DNA from: Apostichopus japonicus
Lineage: Eukaryota > Echinodermata > Holothuroidea > Aspidochirotida > Stichopodidae
Assembly (NCBI RefSeq): GCF_037975245.1
Contig: NC_092577.1
Span: 7,779,001 to 7,843,000, forward strand
Length of the DNA: 64,000 bases
Direction of reading: 5' to 3'
A program made the translations under genes and the position numbers. Below, one piece after another: positions 47,601 through 60,005 of this stretch. Every line of letters starts with the position of its first letter. Position 1 is the first letter of the stretch. The notes beneath the pieces are model-generated. The model did no database searches. It saw only the letters and a list, made by a program, of their open reading frames with translations, and was not told the origin of the DNA.

Positions 47601-50600
47601 AAATAACAAGGAAATAAATCACATCTGATTGACCATTCTGATCAGAATTAATTATAATCACAAGTATTGTGTTTCAACGATCCCACGAAAAATAAATTAG
47701 AATGGATCATAGAATTGAAGTAGGGAGAATGACGTCATGCGACATTTACTGAAGCCACTCATCCTACTGATGGCGCTTCGCTTGTACGGCAAGAAAGTAC
47801 CGGCACGTAATACAAACCCTACGTCTTTGACATAGCTAAAGTGATACAGTTGACATAAATCACTCGAAATGTTAGAGTTCATTGGTAAAATATAAATCTA
47901 GAAATAATGAAACTAACAGCTAATTTATTGTTTCTTAATATCAAAATAGTTTTAATATGATACAAATAACATTTGAAAAAACTGCAAACACTTCAACTGA
48001 AACGGAGGAATAATATAATAAAGAGGGGTAGGGGGGTCGAGGACATAGCAACATTCTTCACTGGACGAAACAACGGAGCCTCCCGGGTGATTTTAGTTAA
48101 GGTAAACACAATATGTTGCAATTACATGAACAAGGCAGATATTCCAAGATTCCTTATTATTTAAGTATTTATTCATTATCACCCTTCAATAATGTTATCA
48201 CATTGCACGCATTTTTTTTTGTCATTGATCTAAATCAAATTGTACAAACTGATCACATTTTTGTGGAGTTGATAAGAATTTCCTTAACCATTACACAATC
48301 GAATCTTCCTATTCAACGATGTTCTCAATGAAGAACTGCATGGGTCCCAAATATCAGACTTTATACTTATTACTTTACTTTACTTTATACTTTAAAGTTG
48401 ATTCGTTGATTCGCAAAAGATTTTTTTTTTCATGGAAGCACAAACACTGATGGGCATTGGAGCATGTGACTTTGATTCTACGCGAGAAACCATTAACCGC
48501 TGACATTATGTTAAACCTCTCAAAATTAATACTCTATGCGCTCCCCTTCACAAATTAAAATATTTGAATGTTTTCAACAAACAGTTTCTTTATATCGGTA
48601 CTTCATTATTATTCTTTATTTATGGCAATGTTTTAGACATAAATGCACTTGTTACAAAAACACAACAACATGAGAGCACTTTTAATTACACAGTTGGGAA
48701 CTGGTAATTTCCATTAAAAAACGGAGGCCACTTTCCAGGGTTATCAGTGGAGTGGCAAAGCATGTGCCCAATCACCCCCCTATCCCTACCCCACCCACCC
48801 CTCTTTTACGGCTCCGTCGCCCGTGACACGGTAAATGGACGGTATCATCGCAAACATTTGCAGTGAAGTCTACACTAAGTGTCTTTATACTGGTGACTTA
48901 ACCTACAAGTAAATATACCTAAAATATATAGATTGTGGTTTGACATATGGGGATTTTACAACAATCGTTTTACCTCTTTTTCAGCAATCCGATTTTTGTT
49001 GGTCATATCATTTAAAATGTTACTATTTTATGGCAAAAACCTTTAAAGATCGACCTCACACAGATCTGGCATGGGGCCGATATGAATTAACCGGGCTGGT
49101 GGTAGGGGTAGAGGGAGGGTGTGAAACCTTGAACCTTTGTGATAGCATATTATTATTTTATTAGGATTGTTATGATTGCTAAGAGTTTGGTAAAATACAT
49201 AAATGTTGTTAAAGGTGTAATTCGTTATAATATCATCCTCTCCTTACAATAAGGCGACTCATCAAGCTAATTTGTTTTTCAGTCTGTCTCAACTAACCCA
49301 AATGCCGAGACCTTAATACTAAAACTTGTATGTATTCTGTGAAAAGAATATTTGACAGTTCTGCTAATGTGTTGTTCACTTCAAAATCTAAGCGAAGGAT
49401 ATATACAAAAAGTATTGCCTGTAAGATTCCTTACTATACAGCAAGTTGAGCTTGGCGAGCATGAAATGAAATTATCTGGATTAACCGGTAACAGATATAG
49501 TGCATAATATCCAATTAATATGTTCAAGTCTAGCTCAGTATCATCTATTCCTACCTTATATCTGCATTGCACTGCTCTATATGTAAAACACCACTCTGGC
49601 CAATGTAAAGAAAATATATAGGTTACAGTACGTACCTCGTATCTAATTAGCATAATAAACGTGTATTTACCGAACTGTTGCAAGTTTGTTTTAATGTAAA
49701 AATCTTTTTCTTACAATCGTTTGTTTTCTGTATCTATTCGTTGAGTTGCTCAAAGATGCGCTTTATATAAATATTTCACCTAATATGTTATATGAAGTAA
49801 GGGCCATAGCGGACACATCAACTCAATGTATACATATATAATAGAAATATTGATGAACTTTAAATAATTTATATTTTATCGAACAAACCGTTCTTGTGTC
49901 AACCTGTCCGCTGCTACAGCATTGACAATTATTAATTTAAGGTTATTTTACTCATAAAAAGGGATCTCCCTGTTTAGACCCCTCCCAACGGACACAAGCC
50001 ATGTTTGGACCCCCCCCCCCTTTAAAGAAAACAGCGTCAGAAAGGGTAAACACTTTATGGTGCTGTGAAAAGTCATATCAATGTTAGCCTAAGAAATGTT
50101 CTCTGACTATTAAGACGAGGACGAAAAACGAGGCTTTTCCCCTCACACCAATGCGGCTTGTCACGTGACTGGTTTAAATATCAATAAGGTCAACTCTAAA
50201 TAATGTCAAATGTTTTATACAGTGACGGCGTAAGTATCAAATTTAGGAAAAACAACCAATATCGGTTAGAAGTATATTACATAAGCGTTTGGAATTCGTT
50301 TCAATCTTTGTATCAATATCGAGAGAGAACATTGGACATTAAACAAAGAGTACTATTTTAGCATATTTTGTGTGAAGAATGGAAAGGTAAAGTATGACCT
50401 TTCATCAAGTTCAGCTGTCATCGTTTTCTTTCAATTGGACTTATTGGATCATTATTCTCGGCTTCTTCACACCCTGTATTTAAATTTATCTCACAAAAAA
50501 TACATTGTTTTATATCATTTAATGCGCAACATTTTGACCTAAACTGAGGGAGATAACGATAATAGCTAATTGCATGATATTGATTCCGGGAACTACATTT

Positions 50601-51275
50601 AATATCGCAGATTTGATTGGATGCTATTAAGCTTTCATTTTTAGAGTTTTCTACTAAGCTCGCACAATGTGTTATACTCAAAATAAATATTCAATACGGT
50701 TTTTTATTAACCATCCTATGATTATTGTTTAGCTCATTGTTTGACACGCATAATGTTATTCTCAATACGAAATTAATCACCCTGTATTTTGTGTTCCTGT
50801 TAAACAGTCAAACAAATTCAATTACATTCAACTGTGTAACACACGATGCTAACGATCCAGCAGTGTCCGTTTATGCAAAGCGTTTAATACCGTAATTACA
50901 AGACTGCAGCTAAACAATCGGAATCATAAAACATATTTTTATTAAATATCCATTCACTCCCTACTACCAATAAATAAATTGAGAGCTACACAATAATGTG
51001 TTATCTAGTCAGACTCCTACCAACGAGAAGTGCAACTTAAATTCAAGAAGATAAACTGAACGTAACAAGAATCAGTCCTTCTTTAACTTGTATTCATAAC
51101 TTTGTGTTGTCTATAAACCCTCTCTATTCAAGTTTCCTCCGATTGGTTTGCATGGGAACATGTGGGGATACATTAAACAACCAATGAGAGCAATTTTGCT
51201 CATTTAAAGTAAAACTTACAAGGAATAACCAACAAATAAGTATGCAAAGACGTATGGCATTAAAATATGTTACTT
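44613..51275. other. No gene recognised over about 6.7 kb
   Basis: Long AT-rich stretch with only short frames lacking domains and without convincing paired splice sites. GGCGTAAGGTT occurs twice (about 46633 and 46852). C-runs lie at about 48773-48800 and 50010. Confidence 0.4.
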
Positions 51276-51284
51276 GGAGGCATG

Positions 51285-51480
51285 GACGTCGCTAGAGGGG
51301 GGTGTGGGGTGTCTCACCCCACCCCCCCCCCCACAATCTTGGTAAAAATTACGATAGTTGGACAATTTGAGTGCGACAGTTAGAATTTCCAACTGTCGGA
51401 ACTTCCGACTGTCGCCAGCTTCAATTCGGAATTTCCGACTGTCGCACTCTAATTTTTCTGACTGTCGCACTCTTATTTTC
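51285..51480. repeat. G/C-run MITE edge followed by short TTCCGACTGTCG repeats
   Basis: GGACGTCGCTAGAGGGG followed by long G and C runs resembles the ends of the G-run MITEs elsewhere in the window. It is followed by four to five imperfect copies of (T)TTCCGACTGTCGC. The element's other end was not found. Confidence 0.45.
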
Positions 51481-53582
51481 ATATGTTCTTATTATTTGTG
51501 AGTGACATAAAATTTTTAGATCGAAATTTACTTTTAATCAGTCATATTTACCACGTTTTCCTCGTCACATTGAGAAATTGTGTCTCGCGATCCTTATACT
51601 CCACCATACAAAACTTCGTACGATTTTGAATACTCTAAAAAATAAAACGTTCGCCAGCTTCAATTCGGATAATTTATGTATTAATTTTGCTATTGGGTTG
51701 GTCGACCCTGTTGGCTAGCTTCAAGTAAGTTCAGGATATACTTGTTTTTTTAGCATGGTATTTTGTCAGGGCTCTCTTGATCTTGAATACTCGTCAGCTC
51801 CGTTAACTCGATTATAATCGTAATAACATGCAGGCCTACTGATTCAACTACTTACTTAGTTTGGCAGATGAAATTAGCTAAATTTAGCCTATAGCCTATT
51901 TCAAACCTACAGTTGGCCATTGCGTCATAAAATACATATCTACCTAACCTCACTCGATGGAATGTCACAAACCGTATGCACAACGACGACGACAACGTGC
52001 GTTCTCATACTTTGTATGATTCTTCCTAAGTTGTTGCACGAACAGCATGTTATGAAGCTAAGCTAGCAATCGTACGTGATACGCACTTCCTATAAATACT
52101 TATTACACTGCTAATACACGCGGCGATAACGATAATTTCTTTTAGGCCATTGCAAATCTGTCTGTAATACAAAATATGAAAGTTGATATTGTCCTTCAGT
52201 TAAGTTCGTCAAATGTATTAAAGTCCAGACATTGGACAATAAACAAGAATCATCCTTCTTGGAAAATTGTAAAAGAGCACTATGTTTGTCTCTCTGATAT
52301 ATTATGTAGAAGAACATGTAAAAGAATTCAAACAGGAAACAAAATCTGCTGATAATATGGTATCATATGATAATGATGAAACTGGCATCAAATTGCACCA
52401 GATCGCATCTAAGGACCTTCAATTGTTCAAAAATATCTCAAAGGGGAGGGGGAGACCCCTCCCCTTGTACATTGTCTCTATGGTATACCATTAAAACAAT
52501 CAATGCTAATCTACGGAAGTTTTAAAGTGCCATCAACATAAGCAAAATAATTGCCCCATAAGGTACAAATGTATCGAAAAAAGTTCGGAACAAAAGTGCA
52601 GTTGCGAAAGATTGGGTGTCTGACTGACACTGACCGTATCGTTGACGATTTGTGCGATGGGGGGGGGGGACATGGCAGCAGTCGGAATTTTCTGGCTCCA
52701 AAACCTATCCAGTTGGAATTTCACCCACTACACCCCCCCCCCCCCAATCACCAGGCCTTAGCTACGTCCCTGCTTGGAGGATTTCCCCCAATGGATGGTT
52801 CGTAGTCACTGCTGTACACCTACTGACCTACTTAATGTCTGTTTCCATGGTTACTTTGACACGTTCACTGACAATGTTTGAGGGGTACAATGGGCACGTG
52901 GTTCGTTTACCTGTTTCTATTCATGATGTTAAACTGGTTCGTGTCATCTATTATTATGTTAATGAGATATTTACGGGAGTTCCAGGTGTGGCATTCTTAC
53001 TATTGACTTGCTTTAGAACATAAATTGTTTGAATCAATCGTCTGTATAATGTAAGCGCTGCATATATTTGTACGGAAACTATTGTAGAAGTAGAATAGGC
53101 CTACTGTATGTACTAAAACGGTGATAATGTTATCGGGTAGAAACATGGAATGGATTTGATGGGCTCTCTGGAAACATACATATGAATCTATCCGAGGGGA
53201 GGTTAAAGGGAGGGCAGTGGCTGGAGCAGGTATGGTGTCTAAAGGGTGGAGGTGGTTAGACTAAACTTCCTGAAGAGCATACTGAACACGGGGATTGGGA
53301 TAAAGCATTGATAGTTTAGAAAGTGGATAATCATAGATCTGTATTACATTTTTATTTATAATCCGACCAAGCTATACTGCCAACGTATCATACTTTTCAT
53401 TGATACATTTTCCGTGGTTACAAGTTACTCCTGGAATGGCAATGAGAATATGACATGCTGAATAATTTTCATTTATATGGCATTTTATTTATGGTATTAG
53501 TGAATATTGTTTGCCATGTTTCTTTGGAGTGTCGGGTGAGGCGGGATTGGGCGACTTAAACATTTCTTTCATTATTTTTTAG
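51481..53582. other. No gene; G-run repeat fragment at about 52650-52780
   Basis: A segment from G-run (52658) to C-run (52733) followed by GGCCTTAGCTACGTCCCTG looks like the remains of another hAT-like MITE. The remaining sequence shows no recognised coding exon. Frames at 52551-53023 overlap this repeat. Confidence 0.45.
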
Positions 53583-53952
53583 CAAGGGCGTAGGAACCGG
53601 GGGCTGGGGGGAGGGGCGCCAGTCCCCCAGTGAAAAATATGGGGGCGGAAGTATCATTCCGCCCCCCCCCCCCCGCTCCGCAAGTCAGAAAACCCCTTTT
53701 TCATTTCCAAATGAGAAAAAAATCTCATTTGGAGTACCAAATTGCATTTAAGGCCAGGTGAAAATGCAAAATTCTTTACAAAATGGAGTGGGAGTTGAAT
53801 TCCGCTATATTGCACCAAATTGCATCTGAGGCCACCTGGAAATGCAAAAAAAATCCAAAGGGGAGGGGGACACCCCCTCCCCGTAGACCCCTCCCCAGGC
53901 CGGCCATCAGTCTTCAGCCCCCCCCACTCAAAAGTACCTTCCTACGCCACTG
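53583..53952. mobile_element. hAT-like MITE, 370 bp
   Basis: Left end CAAGGGCGTAGGAAC and right end CTTCCTACGCCACTG are near-perfect terminal inverted repeats. TTTTTAG flanks both sides (left up to 53582, right 53953-53959), close to the 8-bp duplication expected for hAT elements. The interior has long G/C runs and no coding capacity. Confidence 0.75.
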
Positions 53953-55565
53953 TTTTTAGTATCACGTCATACACTGTGGATCATATCAACTGAAACATTA
54001 ACGTGAATATTTAAGGATGGAAATGGGAAACATGTTATGAGGTTGGTCTGAGGAACTGATGAAGGCGAGAGGAGTAGCGATATATTAAACTGAATATATT
54101 CGTTGTGTAACCAATGTGACTCATGAATCTTGTCTGAGAAAAAGAAATAAATTAATGTATTAGTGAGGTTAATGTCTCTGTCTATAAAACTACAATATAT
54201 TCTTAATAGGCCTAAGTGAAGGAAACAATGGACATGACGAAACAAAGAAAACATTTGTAATTGATAATGGAGCTGGAGATAATAATAACAAAACCACTCG
54301 GTGACAGGAACAAAGAGGGTGATGATATGGTTAGGGTGGGAGGAGGGTAAAAAATACATTGAAAAGGGAAACTGCGAAGAACAACAAGTGTACTTACGGT
54401 TATAGCTGAACGGGGTAGGTAGGGTAAGAATAGATTGGTAAAAAGGAGGAGTCGGGAATGTATTGAGTGAAACCGGTGTTCGAATGGGTTATAAGTGAGG
54501 GGTTGGATTCGGGGGAGGTATTCAATTACACTCATTTGTAAAGGGCAAAGCAGGGACATCATGAAACAAGTATCTCGTAATATTTATACGAGGAATATTA
54601 AAATATTAAACAGTTCATGTTCAAGTTTATGTATTATAAAAAAGCTGAAGCTCACGATGACTTTTTAAATTATTGTTAATATTATGAAAAAAATAATGAG
54701 AATAAATATAAATTTAGCTTATTTCTTGTCAAATTGTATTTCAACTATTAAGAAGAAATTGATGTATGCATTAATCTTAACCTCTGCAATTTATGAGATA
54801 CGTATTGCCTTTAATGATTTGAAGGGAGTAAAAAATTCAATTTAAATTTTATAATCAACTCCATTGCGATAATTTATTTCCTATTTGATATCTTTTATTT
54901 ATGAACTAATTTTGAGTAACCTTTTTTTTTAAACTGCGACAACTAAACTGTTTTATTGGTTGCTTGTAAGTAGAGTATTATAATCTGATCACATGGGATT
55001 TTAAGTAGAGATTTATATGTTTTTGCTATTTTATTATGATTCTAATAACTATTTTCAATCTCTTTCGTTGAAAAAAATCTTAAATAGATTGAACATAATT
55101 GAAAAACAAATATTTTGGAGGTTTCAGCTTGAGAAGTCACATTTATCATAAACTCAAAACCCTATTTTAAAACTCATTGTCCTATATATCTCTTATTTTA
55201 TCCTAATAAACATTCCTGCCATAATGAAGCCTATTTCTTAGTTAAATTTTAACAATAACTAAACAAAGAACATTTTAAACAACCCCCACCCACCCTCCAC
55301 CCCTCTCTTACAACATTCTTTTAAAATATACCCTGTTAATCGATTATATTTTGTTTTATTTATTATAACATCCTACATAATTCCTTTCGCGATGACCTAA
55401 ATATTCAAATAAATCCTACTAAACTAATTAAATCCAATCCTTGACATTAAAATTACAGCAGACTTTACATTCTCTATTGTTCGTTTAATATTCACTTTTA
55501 TGAATTAAAATAACTTCTCTGTTTAACTGTTATGATGATTCTAACATCTACACCGGAATACTTAC
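53953..55565. other. No gene recognised
   Basis: AT-rich, very low GC from 54600 to 55500. The 130- and 116-codon minus-strand frames near 54 kb have no recognised domain and no consistent splice sites. Confidence 0.4.
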
Positions 55566-55733
55566 CTCAGCTCCTTCAAGCTTGTACACTGTGAGGAGTA
55601 AGACAAGATGGCCGCAAACTCTTCATTAGTTAGTCTCCTGTTGTTGTCCCAGATCGACAGCTCCTGGAGAGAACTCAGGATAGAGAGAGAGAGACCAGAC
55701 TGAAGGATAAGGTGCAGACCAGACTCATCAACT
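55566..55733 (-). CDS. Leucine-rich-repeat exon of an NLR-like protein
   Basis: On the minus strand a 168-nt exon lies between acceptor CTCTCCTAG and donor GTAAGT, symmetric in phase 2. It encodes VDESGLHLILQSGLSLS, then LSSLQELSIWDNNRRLTNEE and a C-terminal SSQCTSLKELR. The pattern L..L.....L..L..L.L.d n and the length (56 residues, two 28-residue units) match ribonuclease-inhibitor-type LRR exons of NLR immune receptors, which are expanded in echinoderms. No NACHT domain or other LRR exon was found in the window, so it is either one exon of a gene with very long introns or an isolated relic. Confidence 0.6.
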
Positions 55734-56232
55734 CTAGGAGAGCAGGAATTTAGAAACACACGGGAGATAGGAATCTAGAATGAAAGAATAGACTGATAAT
55801 AGAGTAGATAGAGATAAATAGATTGGATTTGGTTAGGATTAGAATAGTTATTATAATATTATTAATAAGAAAATGAAACGAAATAAAAATAAGGGAAAGT
55901 GGAGCTATAAACTAGGACATTTAGGTTGTGTTTATTTGTAAAAAGGAATTTAGTAAATGCAACGGAAATAAAGGATTGATTTTAAGGGAAGACAAATATT
56001 AACAGAATTAATTACATTAGGTTAGAGAAAAATAAAGTAGTAATGTAGGATTAAAGGGTTAGTTTGATTGTTTTACATTAAATGATTAATTAAAGGTTTT
56101 ATAGCAAGTAAGGTTTAATAAAGTTAGAATGTGAGGCTACATATATATTTCAATTTATTTAGTTATAATAGGAAACAAATCTCAATGACGGGTTGAGAAT
56201 TTTATAAAAAACCAGAAAGTCAAAAGACTTAG
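55734..56232. other. No feature recognised
   Basis: AT-rich sequence, possibly intron of the LRR gene on the minus strand. Confidence 0.35.
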
Positions 56233-57752
56233 TGATTCCTTGCCCATATGATAAAAAACTTTAGATACAATATTTTCTAACGATCTGAAATGCTGAGCAG
56301 AAATGGCAAGTCTTGCAGAATTGAGTAATGCGTACATATGCAAAGAGGGTCGAAGGTCAATCAAACTTCACTTCTGTATAATTCTACTTATTCTGACTAT
56401 AACCAACAATTGACCTTGAATGACCTTTGACCTCCATGAAAAACAATAGGGATTATCTGCTCATCAAAGGCTACCAACATACCAAGTTAAAGTTCATGAA
56501 ACTTTTCTTCTTGAGATATTGTATTCACAAGGTTTACAGCCTTTGACCTCTGGTGACCTCAAATAACCATTAACCTCCATGAAAAACACTAGGGATCATC
56601 AGCACACCAAAGGCTACCAACATACAAAGTTTAAGCAAATTTTCTTCTTGAGATATCGTGTTTACACGGTTTTCAGACTTTGACCTGTGGTGACCTTTGA
56701 CCTTCATGGAAAACATGAAAAACCATGCCAGACCCCATCAGTTGGAGTTTCACAAGTTATTGCCCCCAAGAGCCATAATTGACCTTTAATGACCTTGGAT
56801 TACATAACGGTTATTTAGTAAAATGACCTTTGACCTCCATGAAAAATAACAGGGATCATCTAATCACTAAGAGTTACCAACATACTATGTTTAAAGCTCA
56901 AGTCAACTTTACTTTGTGAGATATCGTGTTTACATGGTTTTCAGCTTTTGACCTCTGGTGACCTCAAATGACCTTTGGCTCCCATGAAAAACCATAGGGA
57001 TTACCTGCTCACCTAGGGCTATCAACACACTAAGTTTAAAGTTCAAGCATCTTTTACATCTTGAGATATCGTGTTTACAAGTTTTTTAACTTTTGACCTC
57101 TGGTGACCCCAAATGACCTTTGACCTCCATGAAAAAACAATAGATATTACTTGCTCACCAAGGGCTATCTACACACCACGTTTAAAGTTTATGCATCTTT
57201 TACTGCTTGAGATATCATGTTTACATGGCTTTCCCCCTTTGACCTCTGGTGACCCTAAATGACCTTTGACCTCCATGAAAAAGAGTTGGGATCATCTGCT
57301 ATCCTAGGTCAATCCACAGTCTAATTTTCAAGTTGAAGCATCTTGTACTTCTTGAGATACCGTGTTTACAATTTTTTCAGCGTATGACCTCTGGTGACCT
57401 CTCAAATGACCCTTGACCTCCATGAAAAAAGATAGAGACCATCTACTCACTAAGGGCTACCTACATACTAAGTTTGAAATTCCAAAAACTTTGACTCCTT
57501 GAGATATTGTGCTTACAAGGGTTTCAGACTTTGACCTCTGTTGACCTCAAATGACCTTTGAACTCCATGAAAAACAATAGGGATCATCTACTTACTAAGG
57601 GCTACCCACATACCAAGTTTGAAGTTCATCCAGCTTTAACTTCTTGAGATACAAGCAAAGCGTCACATACACACACACATACATACATACATCCATACAC
57701 ACACACGCCATCACCATCGCATAGATTCCTTTCGGCCTTCGGCAAGGAATCA
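56233..57752. mobile_element. TIR-ended repeat element with internal 142-bp tandem units
   Basis: Left end TGATTCCTTGCC (56233-56244) and right end GGCAAGGAATCA (57741-57752) are exact inverted copies. The right end is itself a palindrome (GATTCCTT...AAGGAATC). Between them about nine direct units of roughly 142 bp read TTGACCTCTGGTGACCTC, then CCATGAAAAACA, CAAAGGGCTACC and TTGAGATATCGTGTTTACA. A (CA)n/(CATA)n stretch precedes the right end. No target duplication or coding capacity was found, so the element class is unknown. Confidence 0.7.
56400..57575 (+). promoter_or_regulatory. Array of nuclear-receptor-type half-sites (DR4 and DR1 spacing)
   Basis: TGACCT, the reverse of AGGTCA, recurs with fixed spacing in every unit. 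TGACCT-CTGG-TGACCT is a DR4 at 56544-56559. Two successive DR4s lie at 56949-56974. TGACCT-T-TGACCT is a DR1 at 57114-57126. Such sites bind RXR heterodimers, HNF4 and COUP-TF in animals. Function here is inference. Confidence 0.5.
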
Positions 57753-58907
57753 AAAATGGGTAATCAAGAATTGACATTATTCTATCTTTCCAAAGAAAAT
57801 ATTTATCAAATTTATTTGTGTTTTAATTTAGAACTTTGAGAAGAAAAATGTAGTTTAAATGAAAATATTAGTCACTAATGTAATAGGAATCATGAAAAGG
57901 AAACTTCCACTTAAGCTAATGTCAGTTTTTTTTTATAAAGTTTAAGGAGATTTGGAAGAATTATATTTAAATCAATAGGTTGTTTCTTATATTAATTAAA
58001 ATGCAATATAGAGAAGCAGATGTAGTTCTCATTCAAGTTTCAAGAGAGAAGGTTGATGAGGCTTGAACTCAAATTTAATATACGAATTATTTAATTATTG
58101 ATCCAAATCCTACTATTCTGCTTGAATTATAATTATTTCCAATTAATACAATTTGTTTAAAAGATGATGTCTACCTGTGTTTGGTTATCAAATTAATTTC
58201 TTAGTTACGGTTTAAGTGTGACAAAACTTCTAGTGGATTTTTTTTTTAAATGTAACATTTTCTTTCTTTGCGTTTGTAGATATTCCTAAATTGGGTAACG
58301 ATTATGATCTTAACTTTCTAAACGTTATCATTTCTTCCAATTAAATAGAACCATCCGCTTTTTATATTTTGTTTACAAATTATATTGTTATCTGGAACAC
58401 TTCGTATCCTTGAGGTTTTAATTATACAAATTAATTATTACTTTTAAGTTTAATCCGGTTGATTGGATCTTAATGTTATATATTCTGTTACTATGGAGTT
58501 CAGAGGGTGTAAACAGTTCAAAAAATATCGATTTACAAACATGAGGGATAAATCAGTTAATTACAAGTTTAGTGAGAGGATGGCGCCTTTTAAAACTAAA
58601 GTTGCAGCAGCCTAAAAGAAGTGGCGCACTTTCAATTAAAAAAAAAAACAGTTTAAATATCATGTGGCCATAGGTCTGTTGGCTTGGAAATGATATACGG
58701 TTTTTACAATTAAGTGGGCAAAATTAAGACAAAACTAGCTGTGAGTAGAACACCACGATCTAGTTACTGCTGGAAAGACATGGACGAAAGATTTCTTTTT
58801 TATAACTATCTATTGCATTTTATTATTATTAAACTTAAATTGGAAAACAGTTTTATAGAGGCTTAAAGCTGTAGGCAAACCTATATTTCACATAAAGTGT
58901 CAGGTAT
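57753..58907. other. No feature recognised
   Basis: AT-rich sequence between two mobile elements; only short frames. Confidence 0.4.
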
Positions 58908-58954
58908 CAGGTGCGTATCCAGGGGGGGCGTTGGGGGCGCGCGCCCCCCGGGTA

Positions 58955-59090
58955 AGGAAAAGAGGAGAGAAAAAAAGAGAAGAAAAAAGGGAAAAGGAGG
59001 GGGGAAAAAGAAAAGGAGGAGAGGAAGGAAGGGAAAAGAAAAAGAAAAAAGAGAGAAAAAGGAAAAAAGGAGGGAGTAGAAGATAGCCAA
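58955..59090 (+). repeat. Homopurine tract, about 135 bp
   Basis: Almost only A and G on the plus strand (AAGGAAAAGAGGAGAG type). It creates Lys/Arg-rich frames on plus and Ser/Phe/Leu-rich frames on minus that are artefacts. Confidence 0.9.
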
Positions 59091-59563
59091 GAGGGGGTGT
59101 GCGCCTCACCCAACCCCTTACACCGACAACTCCATTTTTGACGTTTCCATTTTTCCTCTCTCACTATTGTATCTATATAAGTACTATATATGGTCTATCA
59201 TAACGCGTGTGTGTGTATGGACGCCTTAAACAATTGTACAATTGTGCTATATGGAACCAACTGTGGCTGGTCTTGAACTCGATCGAGTCGTCGGGGTACA
59301 TGACGCATTTCGGGGGAAGGGGGCGACCGCCCCCCCCCCCCGAGCAAACTTTCTTTATGACATCGCTAGTAATTTCAAAATAGACAATGCTTAGATGCAA
59401 CTTACAAGGCCTGAGAAGTGTCATTTCCAGCGATCTGGGAGGCATTTTCGGCCAAAATTTTTCTTCTACGCTTCGCGCCAACTCATGGTGGCGCTTCGCT
59501 TAGATAGTTTGCCTACAGGCTTCGCCCCTCCCTTGGCAATTACTCGCTACACGCCTGTGTAGT

Positions 59564-60005
59564 TAAAGGCGTAGGAGCCCAATTGGATTTGGGGGCTGTA
59601 ATGACTTGCCCGAAAAAGTAGCCAAAATTTTTCGCGCGCGGAGCGCGCGTTCAACATATCGATGCCAATATCATATAAGCAAGCATCGGTCATTACAGTG
59701 CATGGCATCGTGTACCGCACGGTCCGTGAAAGTTGCACAGTATACCGATGCTATGTAAACAAACAAATGTCTTATGTAGATGGAGAAAAATCATACAGAT
59801 CCATTTATGTCAAAACTCTCTTTTACAGTAGTAATGTCGGCCAAGCTTACAACTTTATTTTAATTACCAAGGAGATCATTTTTAAGCTATTCATTGCTAT
59901 TTTTCTTTCTTTCAGTAGGTGCCCGAAAAGATGGGGAAAAATTTGGTTGCGGGGGGGGGGGGGGAGGGGGGCTGCAGCCACCGCCTCCTACGGGACCTAC
60001 GCCTA
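59564..60005. mobile_element. Nested hAT-like MITE, 442 bp
   Basis: Ends TAAAGGCGTAGGAGCC and GGGACCTACGCCTA are inverted. A perfect 8-bp direct repeat TGTGTAGT flanks it (59556-59563 and 60006-60013), the duplication length of hAT transposition. It sits inside the element 58908-60670 and so inserted later. Confidence 0.8.

Noticed and set aside
53967-54562. 130- and 116-codon minus-strand frames
   Set aside because: No domain, no convincing acceptor, and biased toward Ser/Pro/Leu from a purine-rich plus strand.
58881-59164. Ser/Phe- or Lys/Arg-rich frames on both strands
   Set aside because: Artefacts of the homopurine tract.
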